61,740 nt of DNA from Lysobacter_F sp035645555 (GTDB lineage Bacteria; Pseudomonadota; Gammaproteobacteria; Xanthomonadales; Xanthomonadaceae): positions 1 through 61,740 of the forward strand of contig DASQMI010000055.1 in assembly GCA_035645555.1 (NCBI GenBank), read 5' to 3'. Numbering within the stretch: position 1 is the stretch's first letter; each line of letters begins with the position of its first letter. The notes beneath the pieces are model-generated. The model did no database searches. It had not been told where the DNA came from and was given only the letters and a program-made list of their open reading frames with translations. The translations under genes and the position numbers were made by a program. Of the stretch, positions 36,227 through 45,481 are shown piece by piece.

Positions 36227-37215
36227 GGATCCTCGTCACCGGCGGCGGCGGTTTCCTCGGCCAGGCGCTGTGCCGCGGGCTGGTCGAGCGCGGCCACCGC
36301 GTGGTCAGCTTCAACCGCGGGCGCTATCCGGTGCTCGACGCGCTCGGCGTCGAGCAGGTGCAGGGCGACCTCGGCGACCGCGACGCGGTGGTCGCCGCCG
36401 CGCGCGGCTGCGACGCGGTGTTCCACAACGCCGCCAAGGCCGGCGCGTGGGGCCCGTATGCCGACTACCACCGCGCCAACGTGCTCGGCACCGAGAACGT
36501 GATCGCCGCCTGCCGCGCGCACGACATCGGCCGGCTGGTCTACACGTCCACGCCGAGCGTCACCCACCGCGCCACCCACCCGGTCGCCGGCGGCACCGCC
36601 GACACCGTGCCCTACGGCGAGGGCCTGAAATCGCCGTATGCCGCCACCAAGCTGATCGCCGAACGTGCGGTGCTCGCCGCCAACGGCCCGGACCTCGCCA
36701 CCGTCGCGCTGCGGCCGCGGCTGATCTGGGGTCCGGGCGACAACCAGCTGCTGCCGCGGCTGGTGGCGCGCGCGAACGCGGGCCGGCTGCGCTTGGTCGG
36801 CGACGGCGAGCACCTGATCGACACCACCTACGTCGACAACGCGGCGCAGGCGCATTTCGACGCACTCGCGCAGCTCGCGCCGGGCGCCGCCTGCGCCGGA
36901 CGCGCGTACTTCATCAGCAACGGCGAACCAAAGACGCTTCGCGAGACGCTGAACGCCCTGCTCGCCGCGGCCGGCGCGCCGACAGTCGAGAAGACCGTGC
37001 CGTTCCGCCTGGCCTACGCGCTCGGCGCGGTCTGCGAGGGCCTGTGGCACGCGCTGCCGTTGCGCGGGGAACCGCCGATGACCCGCTTCCTCGCCGAGCA
37101 GCTCGCCACCACCCACTGGTACAGCATGGAGCCGGCACGGCGCGACTTCGGCTACGTGCCGAAGGTGAGCTTCGCCGACGGGCTGGAGCGCCTGCGCGCA
37201 GCGTGGACGCGCTAG
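36223..37215 (+). CDS. oleD: OleD, NADPH-dependent 2-alkyl-3-ketoacid reductase
   Basis: 330 residues, extended SDR. GGGGFLGQ (Rossmann), VFHNAAKAGAWG with the unusual AGAWG signature, and the catalytic SPYAATK. This 3-beta-HSD-like protein reduces the 2-alkyl-3-ketoacid made by OleA to the beta-hydroxy acid. ATG overlaps the oleC stop (ATGA). The ole pathway in this window is complete except for OleA. Confidence 0.9.
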   Translation: MRILVTGGGGFLGQALCRGLVERGHRVVSFNRGRYPVLDALGVEQVQGDLGDRDAVVAAARGCDAVFHNAAKAGAWGPYADYHRANVLGTENVIAACRAHDIGRLVYTSTPSVTHRATHPVAGGTADTVPYGEGLKSPYAATKLIAERAVLAANGPDLATVALRPRLIWGPGDNQLLPRLVARANAGRLRLVGDGEHLIDTTYVDNAAQAHFDALAQLAPGAACAGRAYFISNGEPKTLRETLNALLAAAGAPTVEKTVPFRLAYALGAVCEGLWHALPLRGEPPMTRFLAEQLATTHWYSMEPARRDFGYVPKVSFADGLERLRAAWTR

Positions 37216-37252
37216 CGGGGGCGGCCCGGACGGGGCGGCTAGAATGCCGGGC

Positions 37253-37906
37253 ATGACCGATCGCACGCCGCTGGATTCGCTCAAGCCGCTCGCCGGGCGC
37301 GCGCTGGAAGCCGCGCTCAACCGCGCGCTCGCGCTCGATCCGGACACCCGCGAGGCGCTGCGCGCGCTCGACGGCCGCCGCGTGGTGGTGCGGCTGAGCG
37401 CGCCGGCGCTGGCGTTGCAGATCCAGGTGTGCGGCGACCGCCTCGGCGTCGGACCGGTCGAGGACGGCGAGGCCGACCTGTCGGTGCGCACGTCCCTCGG
37501 CGGTCTGCTCGCGCAGCTGCCGTTCTTCCGCCGCGACGACGCGCCGCCGGTGGGCCAGCTGCGTATCGAAGGCGACGCCGAACTCGCCCGCCGCCTGCAG
37601 CGGCTGGCCGAACGCTTCGACCCGGACTGGCAGCAGCCGTTCGTGGCGGTGTTCGGCGAGGTGATCGGCGTGCAGGTCGCGCAGGCCGCCGCCGCCACCT
37701 TGCGCCACGCGCAGGGCGCGGCGACGTCGTTCGCGCAGACGACCGCGGAATACCTCACCGAGGAATCGCGCGACCTCGTCCCGCGCGCGGAGCTGGAGGC
37801 GTTCTACGACGACGTCGACGCGCTGCGCGACGACGTCGAGCGGCTGGCGGCGCGGGTCGCGCGGCTGCGGATGGCGGCGGGCGGCGGCCCCGGGAGCACG
37901 ACATGA
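37253..37906 (+). CDS. ubiJ: ubiquinone biosynthesis accessory factor UbiJ
   Basis: 217 residues from the ATG at 37253 (an ATG three codons earlier). An SCP2 domain (LSAPALALQIQVCGDRLGV, then DLSVRTSLGGLLAQL) followed by a coiled C-terminal part. UbiJ binds lipids and organises the aerobic ubiquinone synthesis complex. It overlaps ubiB by four bases; ubiE is not adjacent. The partner UbiK gene lies at 59738-59998 in this window. Confidence 0.88.
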   Translation: MTDRTPLDSLKPLAGRALEAALNRALALDPDTREALRALDGRRVVVRLSAPALALQIQVCGDRLGVGPVEDGEADLSVRTSLGGLLAQLPFFRRDDAPPVGQLRIEGDAELARRLQRLAERFDPDWQQPFVAVFGEVIGVQVAQAAAATLRHAQGAATSFAQTTAEYLTEESRDLVPRAELEAFYDDVDALRDDVERLAARVARLRMAAGGGPGSTT

Positions 37907-39570
37907 ACTCGCTGCTGCGCGCCTGGCGCATCGGCCGGGTGCTGCTGCGCTACCGGCTCGACGACCTGCTCGACGGCACCCCGGCGGAGCGCTGGCTCAA
38001 GCTCGCGCGCCCGTTCGTGCCGCGCGCCTCCAGCGAGATCGCCGCGCAGCCGCGCGGCGTGCGCCTGCGGCTGGCGCTGCAGGAGCTCGGGCCGATCTTC
38101 GTCAAGTTCGGGCAGATCCTGTCGACCCGGCGCGACCTGATGCCGCCGGACATCGCCGACGAACTGGCGCTGCTGCAGGACCGCGTTGCGCCGTTCGACG
38201 GCGATGCCGCGCGCGCGATCGTGGAGCGCGCGCTGGAGCGCAGCATCGCCGACGCTTTCGCAAGCTTCGACACCGCACCGCTCGCGTCCGCGTCGATCGC
38301 GCAGGTGCACGCGGCCACACTGCACGACGGCCGCCAGGTGGTGGTCAAGGTGCTGCGCCCGGACATCGAGGCCAAGATCCACGGCGACATCGCGCTGCTG
38401 AAGGCGCTGGCCGCGCTGGTCGAGCGCACCCACCCGAAGGCCGACAAGATCCGCCCGCGCGCGGTCGTCGCCGAGATCGAGAACACGCTTGCCGCCGAGC
38501 TCGACCTGCAGCGCGAGGGCGCCAACGCCAGTGTGCTGCGGCGCTTCTGGGCCAACAGCGATGACCTCTACGTACCGGAAGTGATCTGGTCGCACACCGC
38601 CGAACGGGTGCTGACGCTCGAACGCGTGCACGGCATCCCCAGCGACGACATCGAGGCGCTGGACGCCGCCGGCATCGACCGCCATGCGCTCGCCGCCAAG
38701 GGCGTGCGGGTGTTCTACACCCAGGTGTTCCGCGACAACTTCTTCCACGCCGATGCGCACGCCGGCAATATCTGGGTGGACAGCGATCCGGCGCGCAAGG
38801 CCAACCCGCGCTTCATCGCGCTCGATTTCGGGATCATGGGCCAGCTCTCGGCGGAGGATCAGTACTACCTCGCCGAGAATTTCATGGCGATCTTCAACCG
38901 CGACTACCGCCGCATCGCCGAACTGCACGTGCAGGCCGGCTGGATGCCGGCGCATACCCGCATCGACGAACTGGAAGCAGCCGCGCGCGCGGTGTGCGAG
39001 CCGTACTTCACCCGCCCGCTGTCGGAGATCTCGCTGGCCGAGGTGCTGGTCAAGCTGTTCCGCACCGCGCAGCGCTACGAGCTGACCCTGCAGCCGCAGC
39101 TGATCCTACTGCAGAAGACCCTGCTCAACATCGAGGGCGTGGGCCGCCTGCTCGACCCGAAGCTCGACATCTGGGCGGTCGCGCGCCCGGTGCTGGAGCG
39201 CATCCTGATCGAGCGCTACAGCCCGCAGCGCCTGCTCGGCGAGTTCCGCCGCCGGCTGCCGGAGCTGGTGACGCATGCGCCGGAGATGCCGCGGCTGCTG
39301 CACGCCTGGCTGAGCCAGCAGGTGCAGGGCGAGCACCGCACCATCATCCAGTCGCGCGAACTGCGCGAGCTGACCCGCTCGATCCACGAGGCGCAGCGGC
39401 GCACGGTCGCCGCGATCCTCGGCAGCGGCCTGCTGGTGGTCGCCGCGGTGCTGTACGGGCTGGAGACCGGCGGGCCGCGGCTGTGGTCGGTGCCGGCCTG
39501 GTCGTGGCTTGCCGCGTTCGGCGGGGTGTGGGCATTGCTCGCGGCGTGGCCGCGTGGCGGCCGTCGGTAA
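37903..39570 (+). CDS. ubiB: ubiquinone biosynthesis regulatory protein kinase-like UbiB
   Basis: 555 residues. The atypical kinase motifs are there: KFGQILSTRRD (the KxGQ motif), SIAQVH with Ala-rich nucleotide loop, HADAHAGN and DFGIMGQ. C-terminal two membrane helices (TVAAILGSGLLVVAAVLYG and SVPAWSWLAAFGGVWALLAA). Supports CoQ synthesis, probably as an ATPase extracting precursors from membrane. Coupled to ubiJ by overlap. Confidence 0.95.
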   Translation: MNSLLRAWRIGRVLLRYRLDDLLDGTPAERWLKLARPFVPRASSEIAAQPRGVRLRLALQELGPIFVKFGQILSTRRDLMPPDIADELALLQDRVAPFDGDAARAIVERALERSIADAFASFDTAPLASASIAQVHAATLHDGRQVVVKVLRPDIEAKIHGDIALLKALAALVERTHPKADKIRPRAVVAEIENTLAAELDLQREGANASVLRRFWANSDDLYVPEVIWSHTAERVLTLERVHGIPSDDIEALDAAGIDRHALAAKGVRVFYTQVFRDNFFHADAHAGNIWVDSDPARKANPRFIALDFGIMGQLSAEDQYYLAENFMAIFNRDYRRIAELHVQAGWMPAHTRIDELEAAARAVCEPYFTRPLSEISLAEVLVKLFRTAQRYELTLQPQLILLQKTLLNIEGVGRLLDPKLDIWAVARPVLERILIERYSPQRLLGEFRRRLPELVTHAPEMPRLLHAWLSQQVQGEHRTIIQSRELRELTRSIHEAQRRTVAAILGSGLLVVAAVLYGLETGGPRLWSVPAWSWLAAFGGVWALLAAWPRGGRR

Positions 39571-39623
39571 GCCCCGCCACTACCTGCGCGGATCGAAGCG
39601 AGGGCTGCGCGCTGGCGACGCTG

Positions 39624-39732
39624 CAGCGGCCTGTTTGGCCGCTGGCTTGTCGTCCCGCGAAAGCGGGATCCTGCACGCAATTGGGTGACGCACGAACCGC
39701 CCACCGTCGCTCCGACCGGAGTCGGGGCGACG
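39624..39732. repeat. cluster of REP-like palindromes between ubiB and the M16 gene
   Basis: Three palindromes in 110 bases: CAGCGGCC/GGCCGCTG at 39624-39644 (8 bp), TCCCGC-GAAA-GCGGGA at 39653-39668, and a 12-bp stem with one G-T pair (39705-39732). The second is a REP core common in Xanthomonadaceae as I recall. They lie between convergent genes and may act as transcription end or mRNA-protection sites. Confidence 0.55.
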
Positions 39733-39751
39733 GGAGCGGCAGGGCTCGTCC

Positions 39752-42556
39752 CTACTTCGACTCGGCCGCGTTCGCCGACGCGGCCTGTGCGGACTTCGCG
39801 ACCTTGTCGAAGTCGCCCGCCGCGTAGACGCTCAGAGCCTGCGGCTTGAAGCGCACGCGGATCGCGGCGTTGACTTCTTCGACAGTCAGTGACTCGAGTC
39901 GGCGCTCCAGGTCCGCCGACCACGCCATCGTGCGGCCCATGTACAGGTTGCGCGCCAGCGTGCGCGCGAGCGCCCCGTCGGATGCGCGCGCCTGCATGAG
40001 GTCCTTGCGGATTTCACTGATCGCGGCCGCCAGCTCCTGCGTGGTGATGCCGTCGCGCACGAAGCGGTCCAGCTCGTCACGCAGTCCCGCGATCGCACGG
40101 TCGACGTTCTCCGGCGCCGCGATCGCCTGGATCGACAAAAAGCCGGCGTCGTCGCGTCCCTGCGGGCTGGCGTCCGCGTGCAGTGTCGCGCCGACGCTGT
40201 AGCTCAGCCCGTCCTTCTCGCGCAGACGCGTGCCCAGCCGCGAGGCCATCGCGCCGCTGCCGAGCACGTGGGCCGCTACCACGAGCGCTGGGTAGTCAGG
40301 ATCGTTCTGGTTGAGCGACAGGTTGGCGCGCGCCGCGATCACGGCGTTGGGCTTGTCGGGCGTGGTCAGCCGCTCGGTCTCGGGCGCGACCTCGTGGTGC
40401 CGGGTGCGGATCAACACGTAGGGGCGCGGCGATTCCCAGCCGGCAAACAGCGTTTCGATCTTGTGCCGCGCCGCGACCGGGTCGAAGTCGCCCACGATCG
40501 CGATCTCCCCATCGGCGGTGCCGTAGAAGTTGCGATGGAAGGCGGCGACGTCCTCGAGCTTGAGCGCCTTCCAGCGCGCGATCTGTTCGTCGATCGACTC
40601 GTGCGCGTACGGGTGGTCGGCCGGCCACGGGTCGAAGTGCTCGCCCATCGCCTGCTGCACCGCGGTGCCCGGCTCCTTGCGCGCCGCCTCCAGGCCGGTG
40701 ATGGCCTGCATGCGCAGCTGCTCGAACTCCTCCGGCGAAAAGGCGGGGTTACGCAGCAGGTCGACGGCCAGCGCCAGCGCGTCGGCGAGCGTGTCGCGGC
40801 GCGCCTCTATCTGGATCGAGGCGGTCTGCAGGCCGCCACCCACGCCGCCGGTGGTCTTCAGTTCGACCAGCTTCTGCGCGATCTGCTCACGGCTGAGCGT
40901 GCGCGAGCCGCGCATCAGCATTGCCCCGGCCGCGCTGCCGGCCGGGGCGGGACTGCGCTTGAGCGAGTCCAGATCGCCGAAACGGAACGTCGCGCTCACG
41001 GTGACGGTATCGCCGCGCGTGTCCTTCGGCAGCAGTGACACCTTCAGGCCGCGACCCAGAGTGAAGGTCTGCGTGCGCGCGTCGATGTTGGCGGGCGTGG
41101 GATCGAACGCTTCTCCCGCTGCGACCGCGACGCGGCCGCGGTAGTCCTTCAGCACGACCGCGGCTGGCGGCGTGGACGGAATCTCCGCGCGCTGCGGGGT
41201 GTCGGTGGGCACGAAGCGCGCTAGGGTGCGGTTGCTCGCCTGCAGGTAGGTCCGCGCAACGCGGTTGACGTCCTCGGCGGTGACCGCGGCGACGCGGTCT
41301 CGCTGCAGGAAGAACAGACGCCAGTCGCCGGCGGCGATCGATTCGGTCAGCCCCATCGCGACCGCGTTGACATCGTTAAGCGCCTTCTCGTAGGCCGTGG
41401 CGATGCGCTGTTTGGCCTGCGCGACCTCGTCGGCGGTGATCGGACGTTCGGCGATCTGCTCGACCTGGCGCAAGAGCTCCGCTTCCGCTTTGGCGACGTC
41501 CCCGCCGGGCGGCGCAACCAGCAGCAGCGTGGCCAGGCCGCGATCGCGCAGGCGATCGGTGCCCGCACCGACTCCGGCCGCGTGCTTGGTCTCGACCAGC
41601 GCCTTGTGCAACCGGCCTGCCGGTGTATCACCGAGCACGTTCATCAGCACCGCCAGCGCGGCGCTGTCCGCATGCGCGGCACCGGGCACGTGGTAACCGA
41701 GCGCCACCACGCGCAGGTCGCCGACGCGGCGCACCGTGACCTCGCGCTCCCCATCCTGGGTGGGCTCGGCGGTGTAGAACGCCGGCAATGCTGCGCGCGG
41801 GCGCGGGATGCGCTCAAAGTGATGCTTGACGCGCTCCAGCGTGGATTTCGGATCGATGCGGCCGGCGATCACCAACGTGGCGTTGTCGGGCCGGTACCAC
41901 GTCCGGTAGAACGCGCGCAGGCGCTCGATCGGCACGTTCTCTACGTCCGAACGTGCGCCGATCGTGCTGTTGCCGTAGTTGTGCCACAGATAGGCGGTGG
42001 CGCGCAGGCGCTGCATGGTGACGGCGGCGGGCGCGTTCTCGTTGCGCTCCATCTCGTTGCGCACCACGGTCATCTCGCTGTCGAGGTGTTCCTTAGCGAG
42101 CAGCGCGTTGACCATCCGGTCGGCCTCCAATCCCAGCAGCCAGTCGAGCGTGGCAGCGTCGGCCGGGAAGCTGCCGAAGTAGTTGGTGCGATCCATCCAC
42201 GTGGTCGCATTGGCCTGTATGCCGCGCTTCTTGAGCTCCGCTGGGATGTCGGCGTGCTTCGGCGTGCCCTTGAACAGCAGGTGTTCCAGCAGGTGCGCCA
42301 TGCCGGTCTCACCGTAGTTCTCGTGTGCCGAGCCCACACCGTAGGCGATGTTGACCGTGACTGTCGGCTTGCTGGCGTCGGTGAACAGCAGTACGCGCAG
42401 GCCGTTCTTCAGCGTGTACTCGCAGATGCCTTCCACGCAGGCGCCGGCGGCGAGGCCGGACGGCGGAGCGGCCGGGGGCGCGGCAGGGGTCGCGGCCGAC
42501 ACGCACGCGAGCGCGACGGTCAGGGCGAGGGCAAGGCGACGAGGATGATTCTTCAT
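39752..42556 (-). CDS. M16-family zinc metallopeptidase (two-domain, secreted)
   Basis: 934 residues. Signal peptide from the ATG at 42556 with AAGGAG nearby. The inverted zinc site HxxEH is H88-LL-E91-H92, with the downstream Glu expected near VVRNEMERNE. A second M16-like half starts at about residue 500 (GRGLKVSLLP) and lacks HxxEH (ATFRFGDLDSLK), as in inactive partner halves. Thus one active and one non-catalytic half, as in the pitrilysin-like single-chain members. Substrate unknown. Confidence 0.92.
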   Translation of the reverse strand: MKNHPRRLALALTVALACVSAATPAAPPAAPPSGLAAGACVEGICEYTLKNGLRVLLFTDASKPTVTVNIAYGVGSAHENYGETGMAHLLEHLLFKGTPKHADIPAELKKRGIQANATTWMDRTNYFGSFPADAATLDWLLGLEADRMVNALLAKEHLDSEMTVVRNEMERNENAPAAVTMQRLRATAYLWHNYGNSTIGARSDVENVPIERLRAFYRTWYRPDNATLVIAGRIDPKSTLERVKHHFERIPRPRAALPAFYTAEPTQDGEREVTVRRVGDLRVVALGYHVPGAAHADSAALAVLMNVLGDTPAGRLHKALVETKHAAGVGAGTDRLRDRGLATLLLVAPPGGDVAKAEAELLRQVEQIAERPITADEVAQAKQRIATAYEKALNDVNAVAMGLTESIAAGDWRLFFLQRDRVAAVTAEDVNRVARTYLQASNRTLARFVPTDTPQRAEIPSTPPAAVVLKDYRGRVAVAAGEAFDPTPANIDARTQTFTLGRGLKVSLLPKDTRGDTVTVSATFRFGDLDSLKRSPAPAGSAAGAMLMRGSRTLSREQIAQKLVELKTTGGVGGGLQTASIQIEARRDTLADALALAVDLLRNPAFSPEEFEQLRMQAITGLEAARKEPGTAVQQAMGEHFDPWPADHPYAHESIDEQIARWKALKLEDVAAFHRNFYGTADGEIAIVGDFDPVAARHKIETLFAGWESPRPYVLIRTRHHEVAPETERLTTPDKPNAVIAARANLSLNQNDPDYPALVVAAHVLGSGAMASRLGTRLREKDGLSYSVGATLHADASPQGRDDAGFLSIQAIAAPENVDRAIAGLRDELDRFVRDGITTQELAAAISEIRKDLMQARASDGALARTLARNLYMGRTMAWSADLERRLESLTVEEVNAAIRVRFKPQALSVYAAGDFDKVAKSAQAASANAAESK

Positions 42557-42596
42557 GCGCAACTCCTTTGCGTGCAGGGGGTGTGACAATGAGCGG

Positions 42597-43319
42597 ATGG
42601 TGCCAAAACTCCCCGAGGCGGCGAACACCCCACCCGTGCTGTACGCCGACGACGCGCTCGCGGTGGTCGCCAAGCCCGCCGGGCTGATGGTCCACGACAG
42701 CAAGCTTGCGCGCGGCGAGCGCGACTTCCTTGCCGACCGCCTGCGCGCGCAGTTCGTGCGGCCGATCCATCTGGTGCACCGGCTCGATCGCGCCACCAGC
42801 GGTTGCCTGCTGTTCGCGTTCGACCGCGACACCGCCTCCGCGCTCGGCCACGCGATGATGGGACGCGACGTCGAGAAGGCCTACCTCGCGGTGTGCCGGG
42901 GCTGGCCGGACCCCGAGTTCGTGGTCGATCACCCGCTCGATGGCGGCCCCGGCAAGCCGGCCAAGCGCGACGCGGTGACCCGCTTCGAGCGGTTGGCAAC
43001 GGTGGAACTGCCGTTCGCGTCGGGCGGCTTTGCCACCTCGCGCTACGCGCTGCTGCGGGCGTGGCCGCAGACCGGGCGCTTCCGCCAGATCCGCCGCCAT
43101 CTCAAGCACGTCTCGCATCACCTGATCGGCGACACCAGCCACGGCGACGGCCGCCACAACCGGCATTTCCGCATGCTCGGCATCCACCGCATGCTGCTGC
43201 ACGCCGAGCGTCTGGCGTTCGCGCATCCGCACGACGGCCGGCGCATCGACGTGCGCGCGCCGCTGGACGCCGAGTTCACCCGCGCGCTGGCGCTGTTCGG
43301 CCTCGACGACGCGCGCTGA
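42597..43319 (+). CDS. truC: tRNA pseudouridine synthase TruC-like
   Basis: 240 residues from the ATG at 42597 (frame also opens upstream at 42555). RsuA/RluA-type catalytic motif HRLDRATSGCLL with Asp, the start VLYADDALAVVAKPAGLMVH, and C-terminal RQIRRHLKHVSHHLIGD. That RRHLKHxSHHLIGD string is characteristic of TruC, which modifies U65 of tRNA(Ile, Asp). Divergent from the M16 gene with 40 bases between starts. Confidence 0.88.
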   Translation: MVPKLPEAANTPPVLYADDALAVVAKPAGLMVHDSKLARGERDFLADRLRAQFVRPIHLVHRLDRATSGCLLFAFDRDTASALGHAMMGRDVEKAYLAVCRGWPDPEFVVDHPLDGGPGKPAKRDAVTRFERLATVELPFASGGFATSRYALLRAWPQTGRFRQIRRHLKHVSHHLIGDTSHGDGRHNRHFRMLGIHRMLLHAERLAFAHPHDGRRIDVRAPLDAEFTRALALFGLDDAR

Positions 43320-43341
43320 CGCTTCGGCTACGCTGCGCGCC

Positions 43342-43755
43342 ATGCAGGTCGGCCCCCTCCACATCCCCGACGACGAACTGGTCGAGCGCTTCGTACGCGC
43401 GGCCGGACCCGGCGGACAGAACGTCAACAAGCTGTCGACCGCGGTGGAGCTGCGGTTCGACATCGCCGGCTCGCCGTCGCTGCCCGAGCCGGTGCGCGAA
43501 CGGCTGCTCGCGAGGCGCGACCGCCGGGTCACCTCCGAGGGCGTGCTGGTGATCCAGGCGCAGCGCTTCCGCACCCAGGAGCGCAACCGCGACGACGCGC
43601 GCGAACGACTGGCCGCGTTCGTGGAGGCCGGACTGCACGCGCCGAAACCGCGCATCGCCACCCGTCCGCCGCGCGCGGCCAAGCAGCGCCGGCTGGAGCA
43701 GAAGCGGCAGCGCGCTACGATCAAGCGCGGTCGCGGTCCGCGCGACTGGGAATGA
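43342..43755 (+). CDS. arfB: alternative ribosome-rescue factor ArfB (YaeJ)
   Basis: 137 residues. GGQ motif in AAGPGGQNVNK, RF-like domain, and a basic C-terminal tail (KRQRATIKRGRGPRDWE) that enters the mRNA channel. Hydrolyses peptidyl-tRNA on stalled ribosomes. Overlaps the acyltransferase start by four bases. Confidence 0.93.
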   Translation: MQVGPLHIPDDELVERFVRAAGPGGQNVNKLSTAVELRFDIAGSPSLPEPVRERLLARRDRRVTSEGVLVIQAQRFRTQERNRDDARERLAAFVEAGLHAPKPRIATRPPRAAKQRRLEQKRQRATIKRGRGPRDWE

Positions 43756-44366
43756 GCCGCCTGCGCATGTCCGACGACATCGTCCTGCCCTTGCCGCCGA
43801 ACGTGCCGCGCGTGCGGCCGAACCGCTTCGGGCGCTGGGTCGGCCGCAGCGTGCTGCGGCTCGGCGGCTGGCGCATGGTCGGCACGTTTCCGGACGTGCC
43901 GAAGCTGGTGCTGATCGGCGCGCCGCATTCGTCCAATTGGGACGGCATCTGGGGTTTCGCCGCCAAGCTCGCGCTCGGGCTCGACATCCGCATCCTCGGC
44001 AAGGACTCGCTGTTCCGCGTGCCGTTGCTCGGGCTGCTGCTGAAGCGTCTGGGGGTGATCCCGGTCGACCGCAGCCGGCCGCAGGGCATCGTCGAGCAGG
44101 CGGTGGCGATGCTGCACGGCAGCGAGCGGCTGTGGTTCGGGATCGCGCCGGAAGGCACGCGCATGCCGGTGGAGCGCTGGAAAACCGGCTTCTGGAAGAT
44201 CGCCACCGGCGCCGGCGTGCCGGTGCTGCCGGCGTACTTCCACTACCGCCGCAAGGAGATCGGCATCGGCCCGCTGCTGCCGCTCACCGACGACATGCAC
44301 GGCGACATCGAGCGCATCCGACACTGGTTCCGCGGCGTGTCCAACGGCAAGAACCACGACGCGTAG
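43752..44366 (+). CDS. 1-acyl-glycerol-3-phosphate acyltransferase-like (PlsC domain) protein
   Basis: 204 residues with HxxxxD in APHSSNWDGIW, then GVIPVDRSRP and GIAPEGTRM, the NPEGTR-like block of the PlsC fold. Short, with no clear membrane helix apart from the N-terminal hydrophobic segment near FRVPLLGLLLKRLG. May be a soluble or peripheral lysophospholipid acyltransferase; substrate not known. Overlaps arfB (ATGA). Confidence 0.85.
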   Translation: MSRLRMSDDIVLPLPPNVPRVRPNRFGRWVGRSVLRLGGWRMVGTFPDVPKLVLIGAPHSSNWDGIWGFAAKLALGLDIRILGKDSLFRVPLLGLLLKRLGVIPVDRSRPQGIVEQAVAMLHGSERLWFGIAPEGTRMPVERWKTGFWKIATGAGVPVLPAYFHYRRKEIGIGPLLPLTDDMHGDIERIRHWFRGVSNGKNHDA

Positions 44367-44369
44367 GGT

Positions 44370-44471
44370 CGGGATTCGGGATTGTGAGTCGAACCGAGAC
44401 GCACACGCTGCATCCCGACGGTGCAGCGTGCGCGGCTTCTCCCAATTCCGAATCTCCAATCCCGAATCCCG
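44370..44471. repeat. nested inverted-repeat (BIME/REP-like) element
   Basis: Outer arms of 15 bp, CGGGATTCGGGATTG (44370-44384) and its complement at 44457-44471, enclose an inner palindrome CACGCTGCA/TGCAGCGTG (44404-44412, 44422-44430). GGGATTCGGGATT repeats are common intergenic elements in Xanthomonadaceae to my recollection. It lies between the acyltransferase and the convergent LysR gene. Confidence 0.62.
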
Positions 44472-44480
44472 GGGGCGATT

Positions 44481-45443
44481 TCAGCGCTCGGAATGCCCGG
44501 GCTGGTCGTAGTCGCGCGGCGTGAACAGGTCCGGCTTGATCAGCTCGATGAACGCGCGCGCCTGCGGGCTGAGGTATTTGCCGCGCCGCATCACCACGCC
44601 GTAGCTGCGCGCCGGGAAGTACTGCGCGAGCGAGCGCGCGGCCAGCCGGGTGCGGTCGGCGTCGGTCAGGCAGATCGAGGTGACGATGCTGATCCCCAGC
44701 CCCATCGCCACGTACTGCTTGATCACCTCCCAGCCGCCGACCTCGAGCGCCACCGTGTACGGCACGCGGTTCTGCTGGAACACGAGGTCGACCAGCCGGT
44801 AGGTGGTCAGCCGCTGCGGCGGCAGGATCAGTCCGTACGGCGACAGGTCCTGCAGGGTCAGCTGCGGCTTGCTCGCCAGCGGATGCTCCGGCGGCGTGAT
44901 CAGCATCGGCTCGAAGCGGTACACCGGCGCGTAGCTGAGGTCGGCCGGCACGTCGAGCATCGAGCCGACCGCCAAGTCGACCGCGTCGCTGCGCAGCAGG
45001 TCCAGCCCGCTCGCGCCGGTCACGTTGTGCAGCTTCAGCCGCACCTCCGGATGGCGGCCGCGGAATGCCTCGACGATCTTCGGCAGCAGGTAGAGGATGG
45101 TGGAGCTGCCGGCGGCGACGTCGAGCTCGCCCGCATCCAGCCCTTTCAGCCGCTCGCGGAACGCGGCGTCCAGACCGTCCAGCCCTTCCACCAGCGGCCG
45201 CGCCAGCTCGTACAGCGCCTGGCCCTCGCGGGTCAGCGCGAGCCGCCGTCCGCTGCGCTCCAGCAGCCGCACCCCGAACTCGCGCTCCAGCGCCTGCAGC
45301 TGCAGGGTCACCGCCGGCTGGCTGAGGTAGAGCGCCTCAGCGGCGCGCGACACCGAGCCGAGCCGGGCCGCCTGGCAGAACGCGCGCAGTGGCTTGAGGC
45401 GATCGGCCTTGTAGGCGAAGCGGGGGCTGGAGGGCTCGCTCAT
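44481..45443 (-). CDS. LysR-type transcriptional regulator (CysB-like)
   Basis: 320 residues. The N-terminal HTH: RAFCQAARLGSVSRAAEALYLSQPAVTLQLQALE, then an effector domain (SSTILYLLPKIVEAF, LAVGSMLD). Divergent from aceB with 112 bases between the starts, so it is the likely regulator of the glyoxylate genes, in place of IclR in enterobacteria. A perfect palindrome sits in the gap. Effector unknown. Confidence 0.88.
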   Translation of the reverse strand: MSEPSSPRFAYKADRLKPLRAFCQAARLGSVSRAAEALYLSQPAVTLQLQALEREFGVRLLERSGRRLALTREGQALYELARPLVEGLDGLDAAFRERLKGLDAGELDVAAGSSTILYLLPKIVEAFRGRHPEVRLKLHNVTGASGLDLLRSDAVDLAVGSMLDVPADLSYAPVYRFEPMLITPPEHPLASKPQLTLQDLSPYGLILPPQRLTTYRLVDLVFQQNRVPYTVALEVGGWEVIKQYVAMGLGISIVTSICLTDADRTRLAARSLAQYFPARSYGVVMRRGKYLSPQARAFIELIKPDLFTPRDYDQPGHSER

Positions 45444-45468
45444 ACGTTTCTCCGGCTACTTATTTACA

Positions 45469-45481
45469 GAACTAATAGTTC
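45469..45481. promoter_or_regulatory. candidate LysR operator palindrome
   Basis: GAACTA-A-TAGTTC, a perfect palindrome with 6-bp arms, in the divergent gap between the LysR gene and aceB (26 bases from the regulator start). It is not the classical T-N11-A, but A+T-rich, and the surroundings are the lowest G+C of this neighbourhood. Binding is inferred. Confidence 0.5.
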
